Positions 46,880-54,815 of a DNA stretch of 64,000 nt are shown here, one piece after another; within the stretch, counting starts at the first letter, position 1; every line of letters starts with the position of its first letter. Source of the stretch: an uncultured Mycoplasmatota bacterium. GTDB lineage: Bacteria; Bacillota_I; Bacilli_A; Izemoplasmatales; Izemoplasmataceae. The stretch is taken from NCBI GenBank assembly GCA_913062645.1, contig CAJXVW010000001.1, positions 372,001 to 436,000 of the forward strand, in the 5' to 3' direction. Below the pieces are notes generated by a model. That model worked only from the letters and a program-made list of their open reading frames with translations, searched no databases and was not told where the DNA came from. Made by a program: the position numbers and the translations under genes.

Positions 46880-47317
46880 ATGGAAACACCCAAAGAAATC
46901 ATCAACGAACTGCTGGTGGAAGTGTTCAATCACATTCTCAGCATCGAAGCCGAAGCGCTCCGGAAACGCGGCGTCAAGCTCAGCATGAATGAAATGCATG
47001 TCCTCGAGGCCATCGAAAAGACCGAAGAACCGACCATGAGCAACATCGCCCGTCGTCTTCGCGTCACCGTGGGCACACTGACAACGGCGATCAACCGTTT
47101 GGTCGAGAAAGGCTATACGACGAGATATCGTCAACCCGAGGACAAACGGAAGGTGCTGATCGCCTTAACCGCCAAAGCGGACAAAGCGCTTCGCATTCAT
47201 GACGAGTTCCACGAAGAGATGATCGAAGCGACCATCAAGGACATGAAACTCGACGAGGATGAAATCCTTCTCCAGTCGCTCTACAATATCAAGGAATACT
47301 TCAAGCAAAAGTACTGA
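46880..47317 (+). CDS. MarR-family transcriptional regulator (FabT-like)
   Basis: 145 residues. Winged-helix core LSMNEMHVLEAIEKTEEPTM, SNIARRLRVTVGTLTTAINR and wing YTTRYRQPEDKRKVLIALT. Ribosome site GGGGGG precedes the ATG. Its link to a DegV gene suggests control of fatty acid or lipid genes, as FabT does in streptococci, but the target is not shown by the sequence. Confidence 0.87.
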   Translation: METPKEIINELLVEVFNHILSIEAEALRKRGVKLSMNEMHVLEAIEKTEEPTMSNIARRLRVTVGTLTTAINRLVEKGYTTRYRQPEDKRKVLIALTAKADKALRIHDEFHEEMIEATIKDMKLDEDEILLQSLYNIKEYFKQKY

Positions 47318-47332
47318 CGCACCCGAAACACC

Positions 47333-47361
47333 TTTACTTTACATCGTATATTTGGTATTAT
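47333..47361 (+). promoter_or_regulatory. Promoter of the padR-like operon
   Basis: TTTACT (47333-47338) and TATTAT (47356-47361) lie 17 bases apart with TGG before the -10 box. An ATG at 47360 overlaps this box, so the PadR gene cannot start there. Confidence 0.65.
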
Positions 47362-47398
47362 GAAACAAGATAAATACGATCGAAGTGGAGGTGTTTTT

Positions 47399-47728
47399 TT
47401 GATTCATTCCGACTTGATACGCGGCCATCTCGAGAGCGTCATTCTCAAGCTGATCCTGGAACAGGATCGCTATGGCTATGAAATCGCCAATTGCATCAAA
47501 GAACGCACCGACGACCGTTTCAGCATCAAGGAGGCGACACTCTACAGCATCGTCAATCGGCTGGAGAAACGGTCCTTGATCGAATCGTACATCGGGGAAA
47601 AAACACACGGCAAAAAACGCCGTTATTACAAAATCACCACCTTGGGAAGGGCGTACTTCGAAACGAAAAAAGAAGAGTGGCAGGAACTCCGTGAGATTCT
47701 TGACACCTTATTGGAGGAAACATCATGA
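47399..47728 (+). CDS. PadR-family transcriptional regulator
   Basis: 109 residues from a TTG start that lies 5 bases after GGAGGTG; the first in-frame ATG (47360) overlaps the promoter. LESVILKLILEQDRYGYEIAN, the winged helix SIKEATLYSIVNRLEKRSLIESY and GKKRRYYKITTLG are classic PadR. It overlaps the next gene by 4 bp. PadR regulators of this sort usually repress an adjacent membrane or transporter operon, here the gene at 47725 and the second degV. Confidence 0.88.
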   Translation: MIHSDLIRGHLESVILKLILEQDRYGYEIANCIKERTDDRFSIKEATLYSIVNRLEKRSLIESYIGEKTHGKKRRYYKITTLGRAYFETKKEEWQELREILDTLLEETS

Positions 47729-48165
47729 AACGGATCCGGAACTTCGTAAAGAACACCTTCAAAGACGTCCCCAAGGAGACACGTGCCGAACTGATCGAGC
47801 AAGTCACACAAACACTCGTTGAAAAGGTCGAAGATCTCCAGGAACATGGGCTCACCCTCGATGAAGCCGTCAACAAGACCGTCATCGAGTTCGGCACCGC
47901 CGAAGACTACTTCGCCTCGCTGGACAAAGCACCCAATTTCTTTGGCCGCATCAAATCGATCCGCCAGTACCGCAACGACCTCTTGTTCAGCATCTTCGGG
48001 GCGCTCATCATCATTGGCATGCTGGTGTTTTCGAACTTGTATTACACGCCGGATCTGATCTGGTTCGTGTTGCCGGCGCTGGCTGTCCTGTGGTGGCCGC
48101 TCGCCGTTCTGTACCATTTTCTGAATAAGAAAGACAAACTCGAAGGAGACGATGAAGATGAGTAA
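47725..48165 (+). CDS. DUF1700-like membrane protein paired with PadR
   Basis: 146 residues. An N-terminal charged helical part (about 1-75: ETRAELIEQVTQTLVEKVED, EAVNKTVIEFGT) is typical of the permease-prefix/DUF1700 domain, and two membrane helices follow at about 85-105 and 110-135. The acidic tail ends inside the next gene. DUF1700 proteins regularly sit behind PadR regulators; the function is unknown. Confidence 0.7.
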   Translation: MKRIRNFVKNTFKDVPKETRAELIEQVTQTLVEKVEDLQEHGLTLDEAVNKTVIEFGTAEDYFASLDKAPNFFGRIKSIRQYRNDLLFSIFGALIIIGMLVFSNLYYTPDLIWFVLPALAVLWWPLAVLYHFLNKKDKLEGDDEDE

Positions 48166-49021
48166 ACGCGCCGTTATCGCAACCAGCACTGGTTGCCTCG
48201 ATTATCTGGATCTCGATCATGACAATCTCCGCATCTTGCGAATGAAAATCACCATCAACGAGGACACCCACGATGATTTCATCGGCATCACCGCCGATGA
48301 ATTCTACCGTCGCCTCAAAGAAGACGATTCGCTTGTCCCCACCTCGTCGATGCCGTCTCCGGGAGAACTCTACGAACTTCTCGACGAACTGGAAGGAGCG
48401 GGGTATGACGAGGTCTTCGTCATTACCATTTCAAGCGGTCTGTCCGGCACCTATGGAGTGTGTACCGCAGCGATGCAAAACTACGAAGGAAACCTGACGG
48501 TTCACGTCGTCGATTCCCGCAACGCAGCGATCAGCGAGGGATGGCTGTCACTCGAAACGCTCCGGCTCATTGCCGACGACGTTCCCAGCGCGGACATCCT
48601 CGCCTACCTGGAACGGATTCGCACCAGTCGCAAACAGTACTTCATGGTTGACAACCTGCGCTTGTTTGTAGCCAACGGTCGACTGTCCGGCGCGAGCGGC
48701 TTCATCGGTGGTTTGCTGAAGATCAAACCGATTCTCGAAGTCAACGACGAAGGCAAGATCGTGCCGTTCCAAAAGGTCCGCACGCAGAAACGCGCGCTCA
48801 AGGAAATGGTCGACATCGTGATCGCCGACCTGAACAAACTGAAGGATTTTGTCGTCACCTACGACACTTCCGACAACACCGAAGGCATCGCCTATGTCAA
48901 GGAGCGCATTGCCGAAGCATTTCCCAACTACAAGTACTTTGAAGCACCGATCACACCGGTCATCGGTTGTCATACCGGAATTGGAACGGTTGGTGTCGCG
49001 TACTTCGATTTATCCGAATGA
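48158..49021 (+). CDS. DegV family fatty-acid-binding protein (FakB-like), second copy
   Basis: 287 residues. The ATG at 48158, 9 bases after AAGGAG, is preferred to one at 48152. TISSGLSGTYGVC and ANGRLSGASGFIGGLLKIKP match the first copy in the window, and GCHTGIGTVGVAYFD closes the protein. Two FakB proteins with different acyl preference are usual in Bacillota. It overlaps the membrane protein gene by 8 bp and is followed by a strong terminator. Confidence 0.88.
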   Translation: MSKRAVIATSTGCLDYLDLDHDNLRILRMKITINEDTHDDFIGITADEFYRRLKEDDSLVPTSSMPSPGELYELLDELEGAGYDEVFVITISSGLSGTYGVCTAAMQNYEGNLTVHVVDSRNAAISEGWLSLETLRLIADDVPSADILAYLERIRTSRKQYFMVDNLRLFVANGRLSGASGFIGGLLKIKPILEVNDEGKIVPFQKVRTQKRALKEMVDIVIADLNKLKDFVVTYDTSDNTEGIAYVKERIAEAFPNYKYFEAPITPVIGCHTGIGTVGVAYFDLSE

Positions 49022-49022
49022 G

Positions 49023-49060
49023 GCAAACAAAAAAGGAACGCACGTTCCTTTTTTGTTTGC
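49023..49060 (+). terminator. Rho-independent terminator after the second degV
   Basis: An 18-bp perfect stem runs from 49023-49040 to 49043-49060 with the T-run inside its right arm. It is long enough to work in both directions. Confidence 0.9.
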
Positions 49061-49079
49061 TTGCCATGCGATTAAGTGA

Positions 49080-49085
49080 TACAAT
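49080..49085 (+). promoter_or_regulatory. Promoter -10 box of the Gx-family gene
   Basis: TACAAT with TGA directly before it (extended -10); TTGCTT at 49057-49062 lies 17 bases upstream. Confidence 0.45.
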
Positions 49086-49101
49086 AACATCGGTGATTTC
49101 C

Positions 49102-49596
49102 ATGAGAACGAAACGACTTACCCTGCTGGCGATCATGCTCGCCATCAGCATCGTTCTGTCGATTGTCGAATCCATGTTGCCCGTCATTCCCGTGCCGGGG
49201 GTGAAACTCGGACTCGCCAACGTCGTGACGCTGCTGATCATGTTCATCTATGGCGAGAAAGACGCCTTCATGATTTTGTTTCTGCGCATCGTCCTCGTTG
49301 GCCTGTTGCGCGGCAACATCTTCAGCGTGACCTTCTTCCTGTCGCTTTCTGGTGGCATGATGGCGTATCTGATGATGTTCCTGTTCAAACAGTTGAAAGT
49401 CTTCAGCATGGTCGGCATCAGCATCATGGGTGCCTTCGGGCATTCCGTCGGCCAGATTGTGATGGCGATCTTCCTGATCGAACGCGCCGAACTGATTTTC
49501 TATTTCCCGTACATCCTCGTCCTCTCGGTCATCACCGGCGTCATCACCGGACTGTTGGCGCTAAGGTCCCTGCAAATCATGAAAAAAGCCGTCTGA
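49102..49596 (+). CDS. Gx-transporter / heptaprenyl diphosphate synthase component I family membrane protein
   Basis: 164 residues, about five membrane helices. LTLLAIMLAISIVLSIVES, PGVKLGLANVVTLLIMF and LLRGNIFSVTFFLSLSGG are the conserved blocks of Hpre_diP_synt_I (PF07456), now often called Gx transporter. The ATG at 49102 has GGTGA ahead. In many Clostridia this family sits with NusG-domain-II proteins, ApbE and FMN-binding proteins, as on both sides here, so it may serve the flavin-based electron system, perhaps for quinone or flavin supply (inference). Confidence 0.82.
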   Translation: MRTKRLTLLAIMLAISIVLSIVESMLPVIPVPGVKLGLANVVTLLIMFIYGEKDAFMILFLRIVLVGLLRGNIFSVTFFLSLSGGMMAYLMMFLFKQLKVFSMVGISIMGAFGHSVGQIVMAIFLIERAELIFYFPYILVLSVITGVITGLLALRSLQIMKKAV

Positions 49597-49607
49597 GACG
49601 GCTTTTT
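49583..49607. terminator. Bidirectional terminator between convergent genes
   Basis: AAAAAGCCGTC and GACGGCTTTTT form an 11-bp stem with a 3-base loop. It overlaps the Gx stop codon and serves the converging apbE gene too. Confidence 0.85.
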
Positions 49608-49609
49608 GT

Positions 49610-50926
49610 TTACTTGTAGGTGTCATCAAGATACTGGGCTTCAAAACCATCACTGAAGACGATTTGATCGTCCATGGTATACCAGATCGCTTCAAGGTTG
49701 TCGATGCCGTTGACGAACGCCAGTCCATCAATGAGCGGCATCGTGAAGATCGCCGTCGAATAGATGTCGGCCAGCGCCGGATCGTCGGTGACGATGCTGA
49801 CGGATCGGCTGTAGCGCTCCGGCATCAAGGTGTTGGGGTTGATGATGTGATGGTAAATTTCGCCGTCGACTTCGTAATATTGTTGGTAATCGCCGCTCGT
49901 GACCAACTGGTCGCCAGCGCTCAGATAGACAGTCGCGTAATAACTGGTTTCAAAGGTCGGATCGGTAATCGCCAGCAGGAATTTGCCGTTTTCCCTTGTC
50001 GGGTGCGTACCGCCGATTGAGATGTTGCTTTCTCCGTTATTGAGAAGATACCCATGCAGATTCAGACCATCGAGGTACTCGATCAAAACCCTGGAAATGA
50101 AGCCTTTGGACATGCCACCGAGATCAAGCGACATGCCTGATTCCATCGTAATCGTGTGGTTGGTTTCATCCATCGTTATGCCGGCGGGATCAGTGAAGGC
50201 GTTTCTTGCCTGCAACTGTTCCATCGGCGGAACCTCGCAGACAGGATCAGTGAAGTTGGTAAGACATGATTCACGATAATCATGCCACAGCAACAGAACG
50301 GGTCCGAGGGCGATATTGAACAGATCATCGACCTCATCTTGATGATCGAGAGCGAATTGGATCATGTCGAACAATGGTTCGTCAATCACGTGAGTTGCCG
50401 TCGGATCGTCGTTGATCGTTTTCACATTCGTGACGTTATTGTAGTTGTTGTACTTGTCGCTGAGTTTGTGATAGTAGTCGAGTAGCAATTCAACATTGTC
50501 GAAGATGTTTGCAACAGCACCATTGTACGTGTCACCTTGGTAGTAGATGCGGAGTTTGACAACGGTATGCAGATACTGTGTCCAGAACACCTGGCATTCG
50601 GTGAGATCGGTGCCATCGATTACCGTGCATCCGTCTTCTCGATAATAGACGGTACGCGTGAGCGTCCGGACGTCCCCTTCATAGTCAAGAGTATACGTCA
50701 CCGTATAGTCTCCAGCTTGCGTCGGATCGATGTCGCTGTCAATCGTAACATACTCGGACAGGTCCTCGTTGTTGACCCTTGCCAAGAAACCTTTTTCAAC
50801 ATAATCAGAATCAACAGTATACGATACTTCTGATTCCCCGATTAAGTCAAAAATAAGTTCTTTACTGCATGCGGTCAAAGTAGTTGTGGTAATTACAATG
50901 AGTGCGATAATGATGAATTTCTTCAT
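49610..50926 (-). CDS. apbE: FAD:protein FMN transferase (ApbE) lipoprotein with N-terminal Ig-like domain
   Basis: 438 residues. Signal peptide with lipobox LTAC. Residues about 25-100 look like a bacterial Ig-like (DUF5011-type) beta sandwich; the catalytic ApbE domain occupies about 105-438. Key motifs are DLGGMSKGF, and LVTSGDYQQYYEVDGEIYHH with INPNTLMPER after it, the FAD- and metal-binding loops. ApbE attaches FMN through a phosphodiester bond to Thr/Ser of RnfG, RnfD and FMN-binding lipoproteins. All these targets are encoded within 10 kb here. The extra N-terminal domain is uncommon; usual ApbE is about 330 residues. Confidence 0.92.
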   Translation of the reverse strand: MKKFIIIALIVITTTTLTACSKELIFDLIGESEVSYTVDSDYVEKGFLARVNNEDLSEYVTIDSDIDPTQAGDYTVTYTLDYEGDVRTLTRTVYYREDGCTVIDGTDLTECQVFWTQYLHTVVKLRIYYQGDTYNGAVANIFDNVELLLDYYHKLSDKYNNYNNVTNVKTINDDPTATHVIDEPLFDMIQFALDHQDEVDDLFNIALGPVLLLWHDYRESCLTNFTDPVCEVPPMEQLQARNAFTDPAGITMDETNHTITMESGMSLDLGGMSKGFISRVLIEYLDGLNLHGYLLNNGESNISIGGTHPTRENGKFLLAITDPTFETSYYATVYLSAGDQLVTSGDYQQYYEVDGEIYHHIINPNTLMPERYSRSVSIVTDDPALADIYSTAIFTMPLIDGLAFVNGIDNLEAIWYTMDDQIVFSDGFEAQYLDDTYK

Positions 50927-50975
50927 GGTATCAACCTCGTATTCATGTGGTGATGTACGCTGTGTTCATGGGAAC

Positions 50976-51002
50976 AAAAAAACTGGGGCAACCCAGTTTT
51001 TT
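50976..51002 (-). terminator. Rho-independent terminator of the minus-strand FMN lipoprotein gene
   Basis: AAAAACTGGG / CCCAGTTTTT stem with 4-base loop; on the minus strand it is followed by T. It overlaps the stop codon of the gene at 51001-51639. Confidence 0.85.
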
Positions 51003-51639
51003 AGCTACCGTAGTTTGCTTCGTGATAGGCAAGCAACTCTTTCATGACGCGGATCATGTTGTTGGTGGACACGCTGCTTCCGGTGTAGTCATCAATGAGA
51101 TCCTGATCATCGATTGTCACGGTATTGCTGATGCCGTGATAATCGCTGTTCTTGAAGACTTGAATGCCTTCCAGATCTTCGAGTGTTTTACCGATCAGCC
51201 AGGGAATGAATTCCGTTTCGAAATCATCCAATGTTTTGCCGGTGGGCGTCGGGTCGCTGTCGCCCCACATGCCGGCGGTATAGTGGCCATCTTCGCCATC
51301 GTGACCAAAGGAGATGGTGAGTAGCTCATTGGTGTTCAAATCGATTTCTACATAGGCAACCTGCCAGTAATTGACATCGGCGTTGCGGCAAGTACAGGAC
51401 AAGTACGTGACCTGGTATTTGACATAGTCGCGCAGTTTGTACTCGAATAAAATGTATGCGTTCTTGGTGGTTTCATCACCATGTCCATTGAGATGGGTGA
51501 ACGGCATGGCGTTGTCGGCAACGACACCGCCGTTATTGGTTTCTCCTGTCACACATTCCGGACCAACGCAGAGTTCGCCACAAGCGGAAAGGGTCACAAC
51601 GAAAACCAATGTGAGGAGCAGTAGGCTCAATTTTTTCAT
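51001..51639 (-). CDS. Lipoprotein with FMN-binding-like C-terminus
   Basis: 212 residues. Lipobox LSAC at residues 17-20 and two nearby cysteine pairs. The C-terminal half shows DDYTGSSVSTNNMIRVMKEL, which resembles the flavinylation motif D-x2-[ST]-G-[AS]-[ST] of FMN_bind domains, directly before the amphipathic helix that follows it in RnfG. It lies between apbE and a rhodanese lipoprotein, so it is likely a flavin-carrying surface protein. The domain is weakly conserved before the motif. Ribosome site AAGGAGG on the minus strand. Confidence 0.65.
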   Translation of the reverse strand: MKKLSLLLLTLVFVVTLSACGELCVGPECVTGETNNGGVVADNAMPFTHLNGHGDETTKNAYILFEYKLRDYVKYQVTYLSCTCRNADVNYWQVAYVEIDLNTNELLTISFGHDGEDGHYTAGMWGDSDPTPTGKTLDDFETEFIPWLIGKTLEDLEGIQVFKNSDYHGISNTVTIDDQDLIDDYTGSSVSTNNMIRVMKELLAYHEANYGS

Positions 51640-51674
51640 GATATCCTCCTTACAGATTCAAACTTCCAATATAC

Positions 51675-51703
51675 ATTATATATAAAACGGTAGTAGAAAG
51701 CAA
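51675..51703 (-). promoter_or_regulatory. Promoter of the FMN lipoprotein gene
   Basis: On the minus strand TTGCTT (51703-51698) and TATAAT (51680-51675) are 17 bases apart. Confidence 0.6.
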
Positions 51704-51734
51704 CCTTCAATTGATGCAAAATCGGAGATGGAGC

Positions 51735-52559
51735 TCAGTTTATGATTAATGTTTCAATTAACGCCAACAGATCGTCGTCGAAGCCAAGTTCGTATTCGAC
51801 GATATCATGGCTGCCACTGGTATTGGCCGTCATCATGAGGTCGTAGAGTTCATTCATCGTCATCGGGTGTGTAACGATGAACTCTTCCAGTATGGTCAAC
51901 TGGTCATTGTAGTTCGTCAGACCATCGTAGAAGGATCCTCTCAAGGTGCGATTGTCGCTATCGACGATATCAAAACGGATTGACGTGATGTACTTTCCCA
52001 AATCCAGTTCACCGCTGACAAAATAGCGTCGGTGTGTCGTCTCACTGAGAAAATCAGTGTAGAACATATCGCCGTATCGGTAATCACCAGTACCCAAAAC
52101 CTTGTATTCTCCCAAATACTCATAAAATCCGCCCAAAGAGAAAACTCGTTCGTATCCAAGATGCCACAACGCCGCCTGTACATACTCGCTGCGCATGCAG
52201 CCGTCTGCATACAGGAAAATTGCTTTGTCTTGTTTGAACAATCGTTCAAGCTCGTACTGGTCAATGATCTGTGAGGGTTCGAACGCGAACGTGTCTGAGC
52301 GCTCGAACACCCGGTAGTCCAGATAATCGAAAAAGGGGATCTGTTCGAATCCGTCGATGTATCCGGCAGCAAACTTGGCATCGAAATTACGCAAATCAAC
52401 GTACTGAACATCGTCACGGTACATGTATTCGTCCAGATTCTCCATCGTGATCACAGTTTCAGCCGTAATCGGCAACGGTTCGTCAACCGGTTCTTCAACA
52501 CACCCAAGCAGGCTAATCAAAGCCATTGGAACGACCAGGTAGAGTAATCTTTTCATCAT
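51735..52559 (-). CDS. Rhodanese-like lipoprotein with altered active-site loop
   Basis: 274 residues. The signal peptide ends in a lipobox LLGC. Residues about 38-155 are a rhodanese domain (DDVQYVDLRNFD, YIDGFEQIPFFDYLDY), clearly paralogous to the protein at 60792. Its active-site loop reads YADGCMRSEYV where the paralogue has MCGSGTRAGYV, so the canonical cysteine position is alanine and a cysteine sits three places later. The C-terminal region corresponds to the FMN-binding domain of the paralogue but lacks a recognisable TGxT-type attachment motif. It may be a diverged scaffold or sulfur carrier. The start could be one codon later. Confidence 0.8.
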   Translation of the reverse strand: MMKRLLYLVVPMALISLLGCVEEPVDEPLPITAETVITMENLDEYMYRDDVQYVDLRNFDAKFAAGYIDGFEQIPFFDYLDYRVFERSDTFAFEPSQIIDQYELERLFKQDKAIFLYADGCMRSEYVQAALWHLGYERVFSLGGFYEYLGEYKVLGTGDYRYGDMFYTDFLSETTHRRYFVSGELDLGKYITSIRFDIVDSDNRTLRGSFYDGLTNYNDQLTILEEFIVTHPMTMNELYDLMMTANTSGSHDIVEYELGFDDDLLALIETLIIN

Positions 52560-52585
52560 CTTACACCTTCCTTCTCAACGTCCCC

Positions 52586-52594
52586 ATTATAGCA
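52586..52594 (-). promoter_or_regulatory. Extended -10 promoter of the rhodanese lipoprotein gene
   Basis: On the minus strand TGCTATAAT, a perfect extended -10 element, lies about 30 bases ahead of the start codon. Confidence 0.5.
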
Positions 52595-52660
52595 TTTTTT
52601 CACCTTCAATATAAAGTAGTTATAATTAAAAACTTTATATTTTATATCCCGAAGTTTTCA

Positions 52661-52689
52661 TTCACATTTAGGGGTCTCTTTGTTATAAT
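52661..52689 (+). promoter_or_regulatory. Strong promoter of the hydrogenase-Rnf operon
   Basis: TTCACA (52661-52666) and TATAAT (52684-52689), 17 bases apart, with TG at the extended -10 position. It should start the whole 52.7-60.6 kb transcript, as no terminator is seen until 60612. Confidence 0.8.
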
Positions 52690-52734
52690 GTAATAGGTTA
52701 TATTTTTTTATATACAACTAGAGAGGTGAACACA

Positions 52735-53088
52735 ATGACAACAAAGTCGCAAGACGTAAACGCGTTGTTCGAACAGTGGATTCTTGATGCCGAAACGCGT
52801 CTTCAGGAAGAAGACATGTTCACAAAAATCAAGAGTTATCTGGAAAGCACGCACCCCGAAATCTGCGGCAAGTGCATCCCCTGTCGCGACGGCGTTCCCA
52901 AGTTGGAACGATTGTTCGACAAGTACATCCAAGGCGAAGCGACGCTCAAGGACCTGAAGGAAATCGAGCGCATCGTATATAACCTCCGGGCAAGCCGATG
53001 CAGCGTGGGGCTCGACATTGGCAAGAACATGGAAGTCATACTCGAAAACAACTACAATGTGCTGTACAGCCCCGTGAAAAAATACTAA
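52735..53088 (+). CDS. NuoF/HydB C-terminal-type 4Fe-4S protein, stand-alone
   Basis: 117 residues. The ATG at 52735 follows AGAGGTG; an in-frame GTG overlaps that site. Residues 25-115 correspond only to the last, iron-sulfur domain of NuoF or hydrogenase HydB: HPEICGKCIPCRDGVPKLERL supplies three cysteines and ASRCSVGLDIGKN the fourth. The NADH- and FMN-binding modules that make up most of NuoF (about 430 residues) are absent. It should be a small electron-transfer subunit. As first gene of the hydrogenase-Rnf operon it may bridge the hydrogenase and RnfC. Confidence 0.83.
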   Translation: MTTKSQDVNALFEQWILDAETRLQEEDMFTKIKSYLESTHPEICGKCIPCRDGVPKLERLFDKYIQGEATLKDLKEIERIVYNLRASRCSVGLDIGKNMEVILENNYNVLYSPVKKY

Positions 53089-53103
53089 GGAGGATCCTAC
53101 CAC

Positions 53104-54804
53104 ATGGCGAAGATAACCATCAACGGACAACTTGTCAAAGTCAAAAAAGGTACGACCATCCTCAGTGCCGCCCGACAGCTGGGAATTGACATTCCGACGC
53201 TCTGCTTTCTCGAAGAGATCAACGAGATCGGCTTCTGCCGCATCTGCGTTGTCGAAGTGGAAGGCGAGCAGGATCTCATATCGGCCTGTAATACCGAGAT
53301 CACCAATGGCATGGTGATTCAAACCGACAGCGACAAAGTCCGCCAATCTCGTGAAGCAACCCTGCAACTACTGGCGTCCCGCCACCGTTTCGATTGCTGG
53401 CGCTGCCCGAAAGACGGCATGTGCGAGTTCTACGACTTGCTCAAGTCACATGACGTCGTCTTTGAAGAATTTGGTCCTGGAATCGGACGCTCGAGCGATC
53501 TGATTGCTGGCTCAGGTATTTCACAAGACCAGAGCAAATGCGTCCTCTGCAAACGCTGCGTGGCCGTATGCCAGAACGTCGTCACCGCCAACGTCCTGAA
53601 GTTCCGCGACGACGACGATCCGATGAATCCCATCGTCAGTCCGACCCCCGGTCTCGCGTTTGACGATGCCGGCTGCATCTTCTGTGGCCAGTGCGTCAAG
53701 GCCTGCCCCACCGGCACCCTGTTCGAAACCGATCACACCAATGACGTTCTCACCTTCCTGAGAAACAAGGACGATCATGTCGTGGTCCAACTCGATACCC
53801 GTGTCAACGGCGCCATCGCCGAGTCCTTCGGATACGACATCGACACCCCGTTCGAAGAAACGTTCGGCAAGACCGTCAAGGCTCTTGAACTGCTTGGCTT
53901 TGACACCGTAACGACACTCGATTACGGCGAGGACTACCACGCTCGCGCAACCGCCGAAGAGCTGTTGAAGCGATTGGAAGACAAAGACAACCTGCCTCTG
54001 TTCACGTCGAGTTGTCCTGCGTCTACGCGGTTCCTCGAACTGTATGAGCCCGAACGTCTCGATCACATCGCGACGGTCAAGTCGCCCCATATCCTCCAGG
54101 GTTCACAACTCAAACACAAGCTGCTGAAACAGAAACCAGCCAACACAAAGGTCGTCACGCTCAGCTCGTGCACGGCCAAGAAATACGAACGGACCAGAGA
54201 AGAACTTGTCACTGCCGGCGTCGCCGACGTCGATACGGCCCTGACCGTCCGTGAAATCACCAAACTGATGAAGCAAAAAGGCATCGCTTATCGCAATCTT
54301 GAAGCGGCCACGCCCGATCCCGCAGTCACCTCCGAACATGTTGCGGTTCAGGGCGGCGTCCTCGTTGCCGTTCTCAATGCGGCGCACCAGATCAAGACCG
54401 GCGAACCGCTCGCGGAACTCACGTTCAAGCATGTTCACGGCGAGAAGGAAAGCGATGGATTCATCGAAGAAGCTACCGTCCAACTTGGCGAAGCCAAACT
54501 CAATGTGGCTCGCGTCATCGGCGGTGCGGCCTTCAAGGAACTCTTCGCCCGATCGAACAAGAAGAACTACCATCTGATTGAGTTCCTGATGTGCCCCGGC
54601 GGCTGTCTCAATGGCGGCGGCATGCCGATACACAAAAACTTGACAACCCACGAGGTCATCGCTCGACGCGAAACGAGTTACTGCGACGGCGGAACCGATC
54701 TGCCCCTCAGCAACCCCCTGCACAATCATCTCGTCGACGACAACTTCGCCGATGATCCAAGCATTCATACCGGGTACTCGCAAAAAGAGTACCGGAAGGA
54801 ATAG
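53104..54804 (+). CDS. [FeFe] hydrogenase catalytic subunit with variant H-cluster pocket
   Basis: 566 residues. Modular layout as in Clostridium CpI: 2Fe-2S domain (CFLEEINEIGFCRIC to SAC, residues 1-80), His-ligated cluster HRFDCWRCPKDGMC, two 4Fe-4S motifs (CVLCKRCVAVCQ and CIFCGQCVKACP), then the H domain. The four H-cluster cysteines are present: C304 in L1 (FTSSCPAS), C356 in L2 (LSSCTAKKYE), C497 and C501 in L3 (FLMCPGGCLNGGGMP). The proton-relay cysteine of CpI (C299) is Ser303 here, and the L1 tryptophan and L2 methionine-proline are also replaced by serine-type residues. So it may be a slow, sensory-like or reversible enzyme. No HydEFG maturase gene is in the window. Confidence 0.93.
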   Translation: MAKITINGQLVKVKKGTTILSAARQLGIDIPTLCFLEEINEIGFCRICVVEVEGEQDLISACNTEITNGMVIQTDSDKVRQSREATLQLLASRHRFDCWRCPKDGMCEFYDLLKSHDVVFEEFGPGIGRSSDLIAGSGISQDQSKCVLCKRCVAVCQNVVTANVLKFRDDDDPMNPIVSPTPGLAFDDAGCIFCGQCVKACPTGTLFETDHTNDVLTFLRNKDDHVVVQLDTRVNGAIAESFGYDIDTPFEETFGKTVKALELLGFDTVTTLDYGEDYHARATAEELLKRLEDKDNLPLFTSSCPASTRFLELYEPERLDHIATVKSPHILQGSQLKHKLLKQKPANTKVVTLSSCTAKKYERTREELVTAGVADVDTALTVREITKLMKQKGIAYRNLEAATPDPAVTSEHVAVQGGVLVAVLNAAHQIKTGEPLAELTFKHVHGEKESDGFIEEATVQLGEAKLNVARVIGGAAFKELFARSNKKNYHLIEFLMCPGGCLNGGGMPIHKNLTTHEVIARRETSYCDGGTDLPLSNPLHNHLVDDNFADDPSIHTGYSQKEYRKE

Positions 54805-54815
54805 AAGGTGACCAC

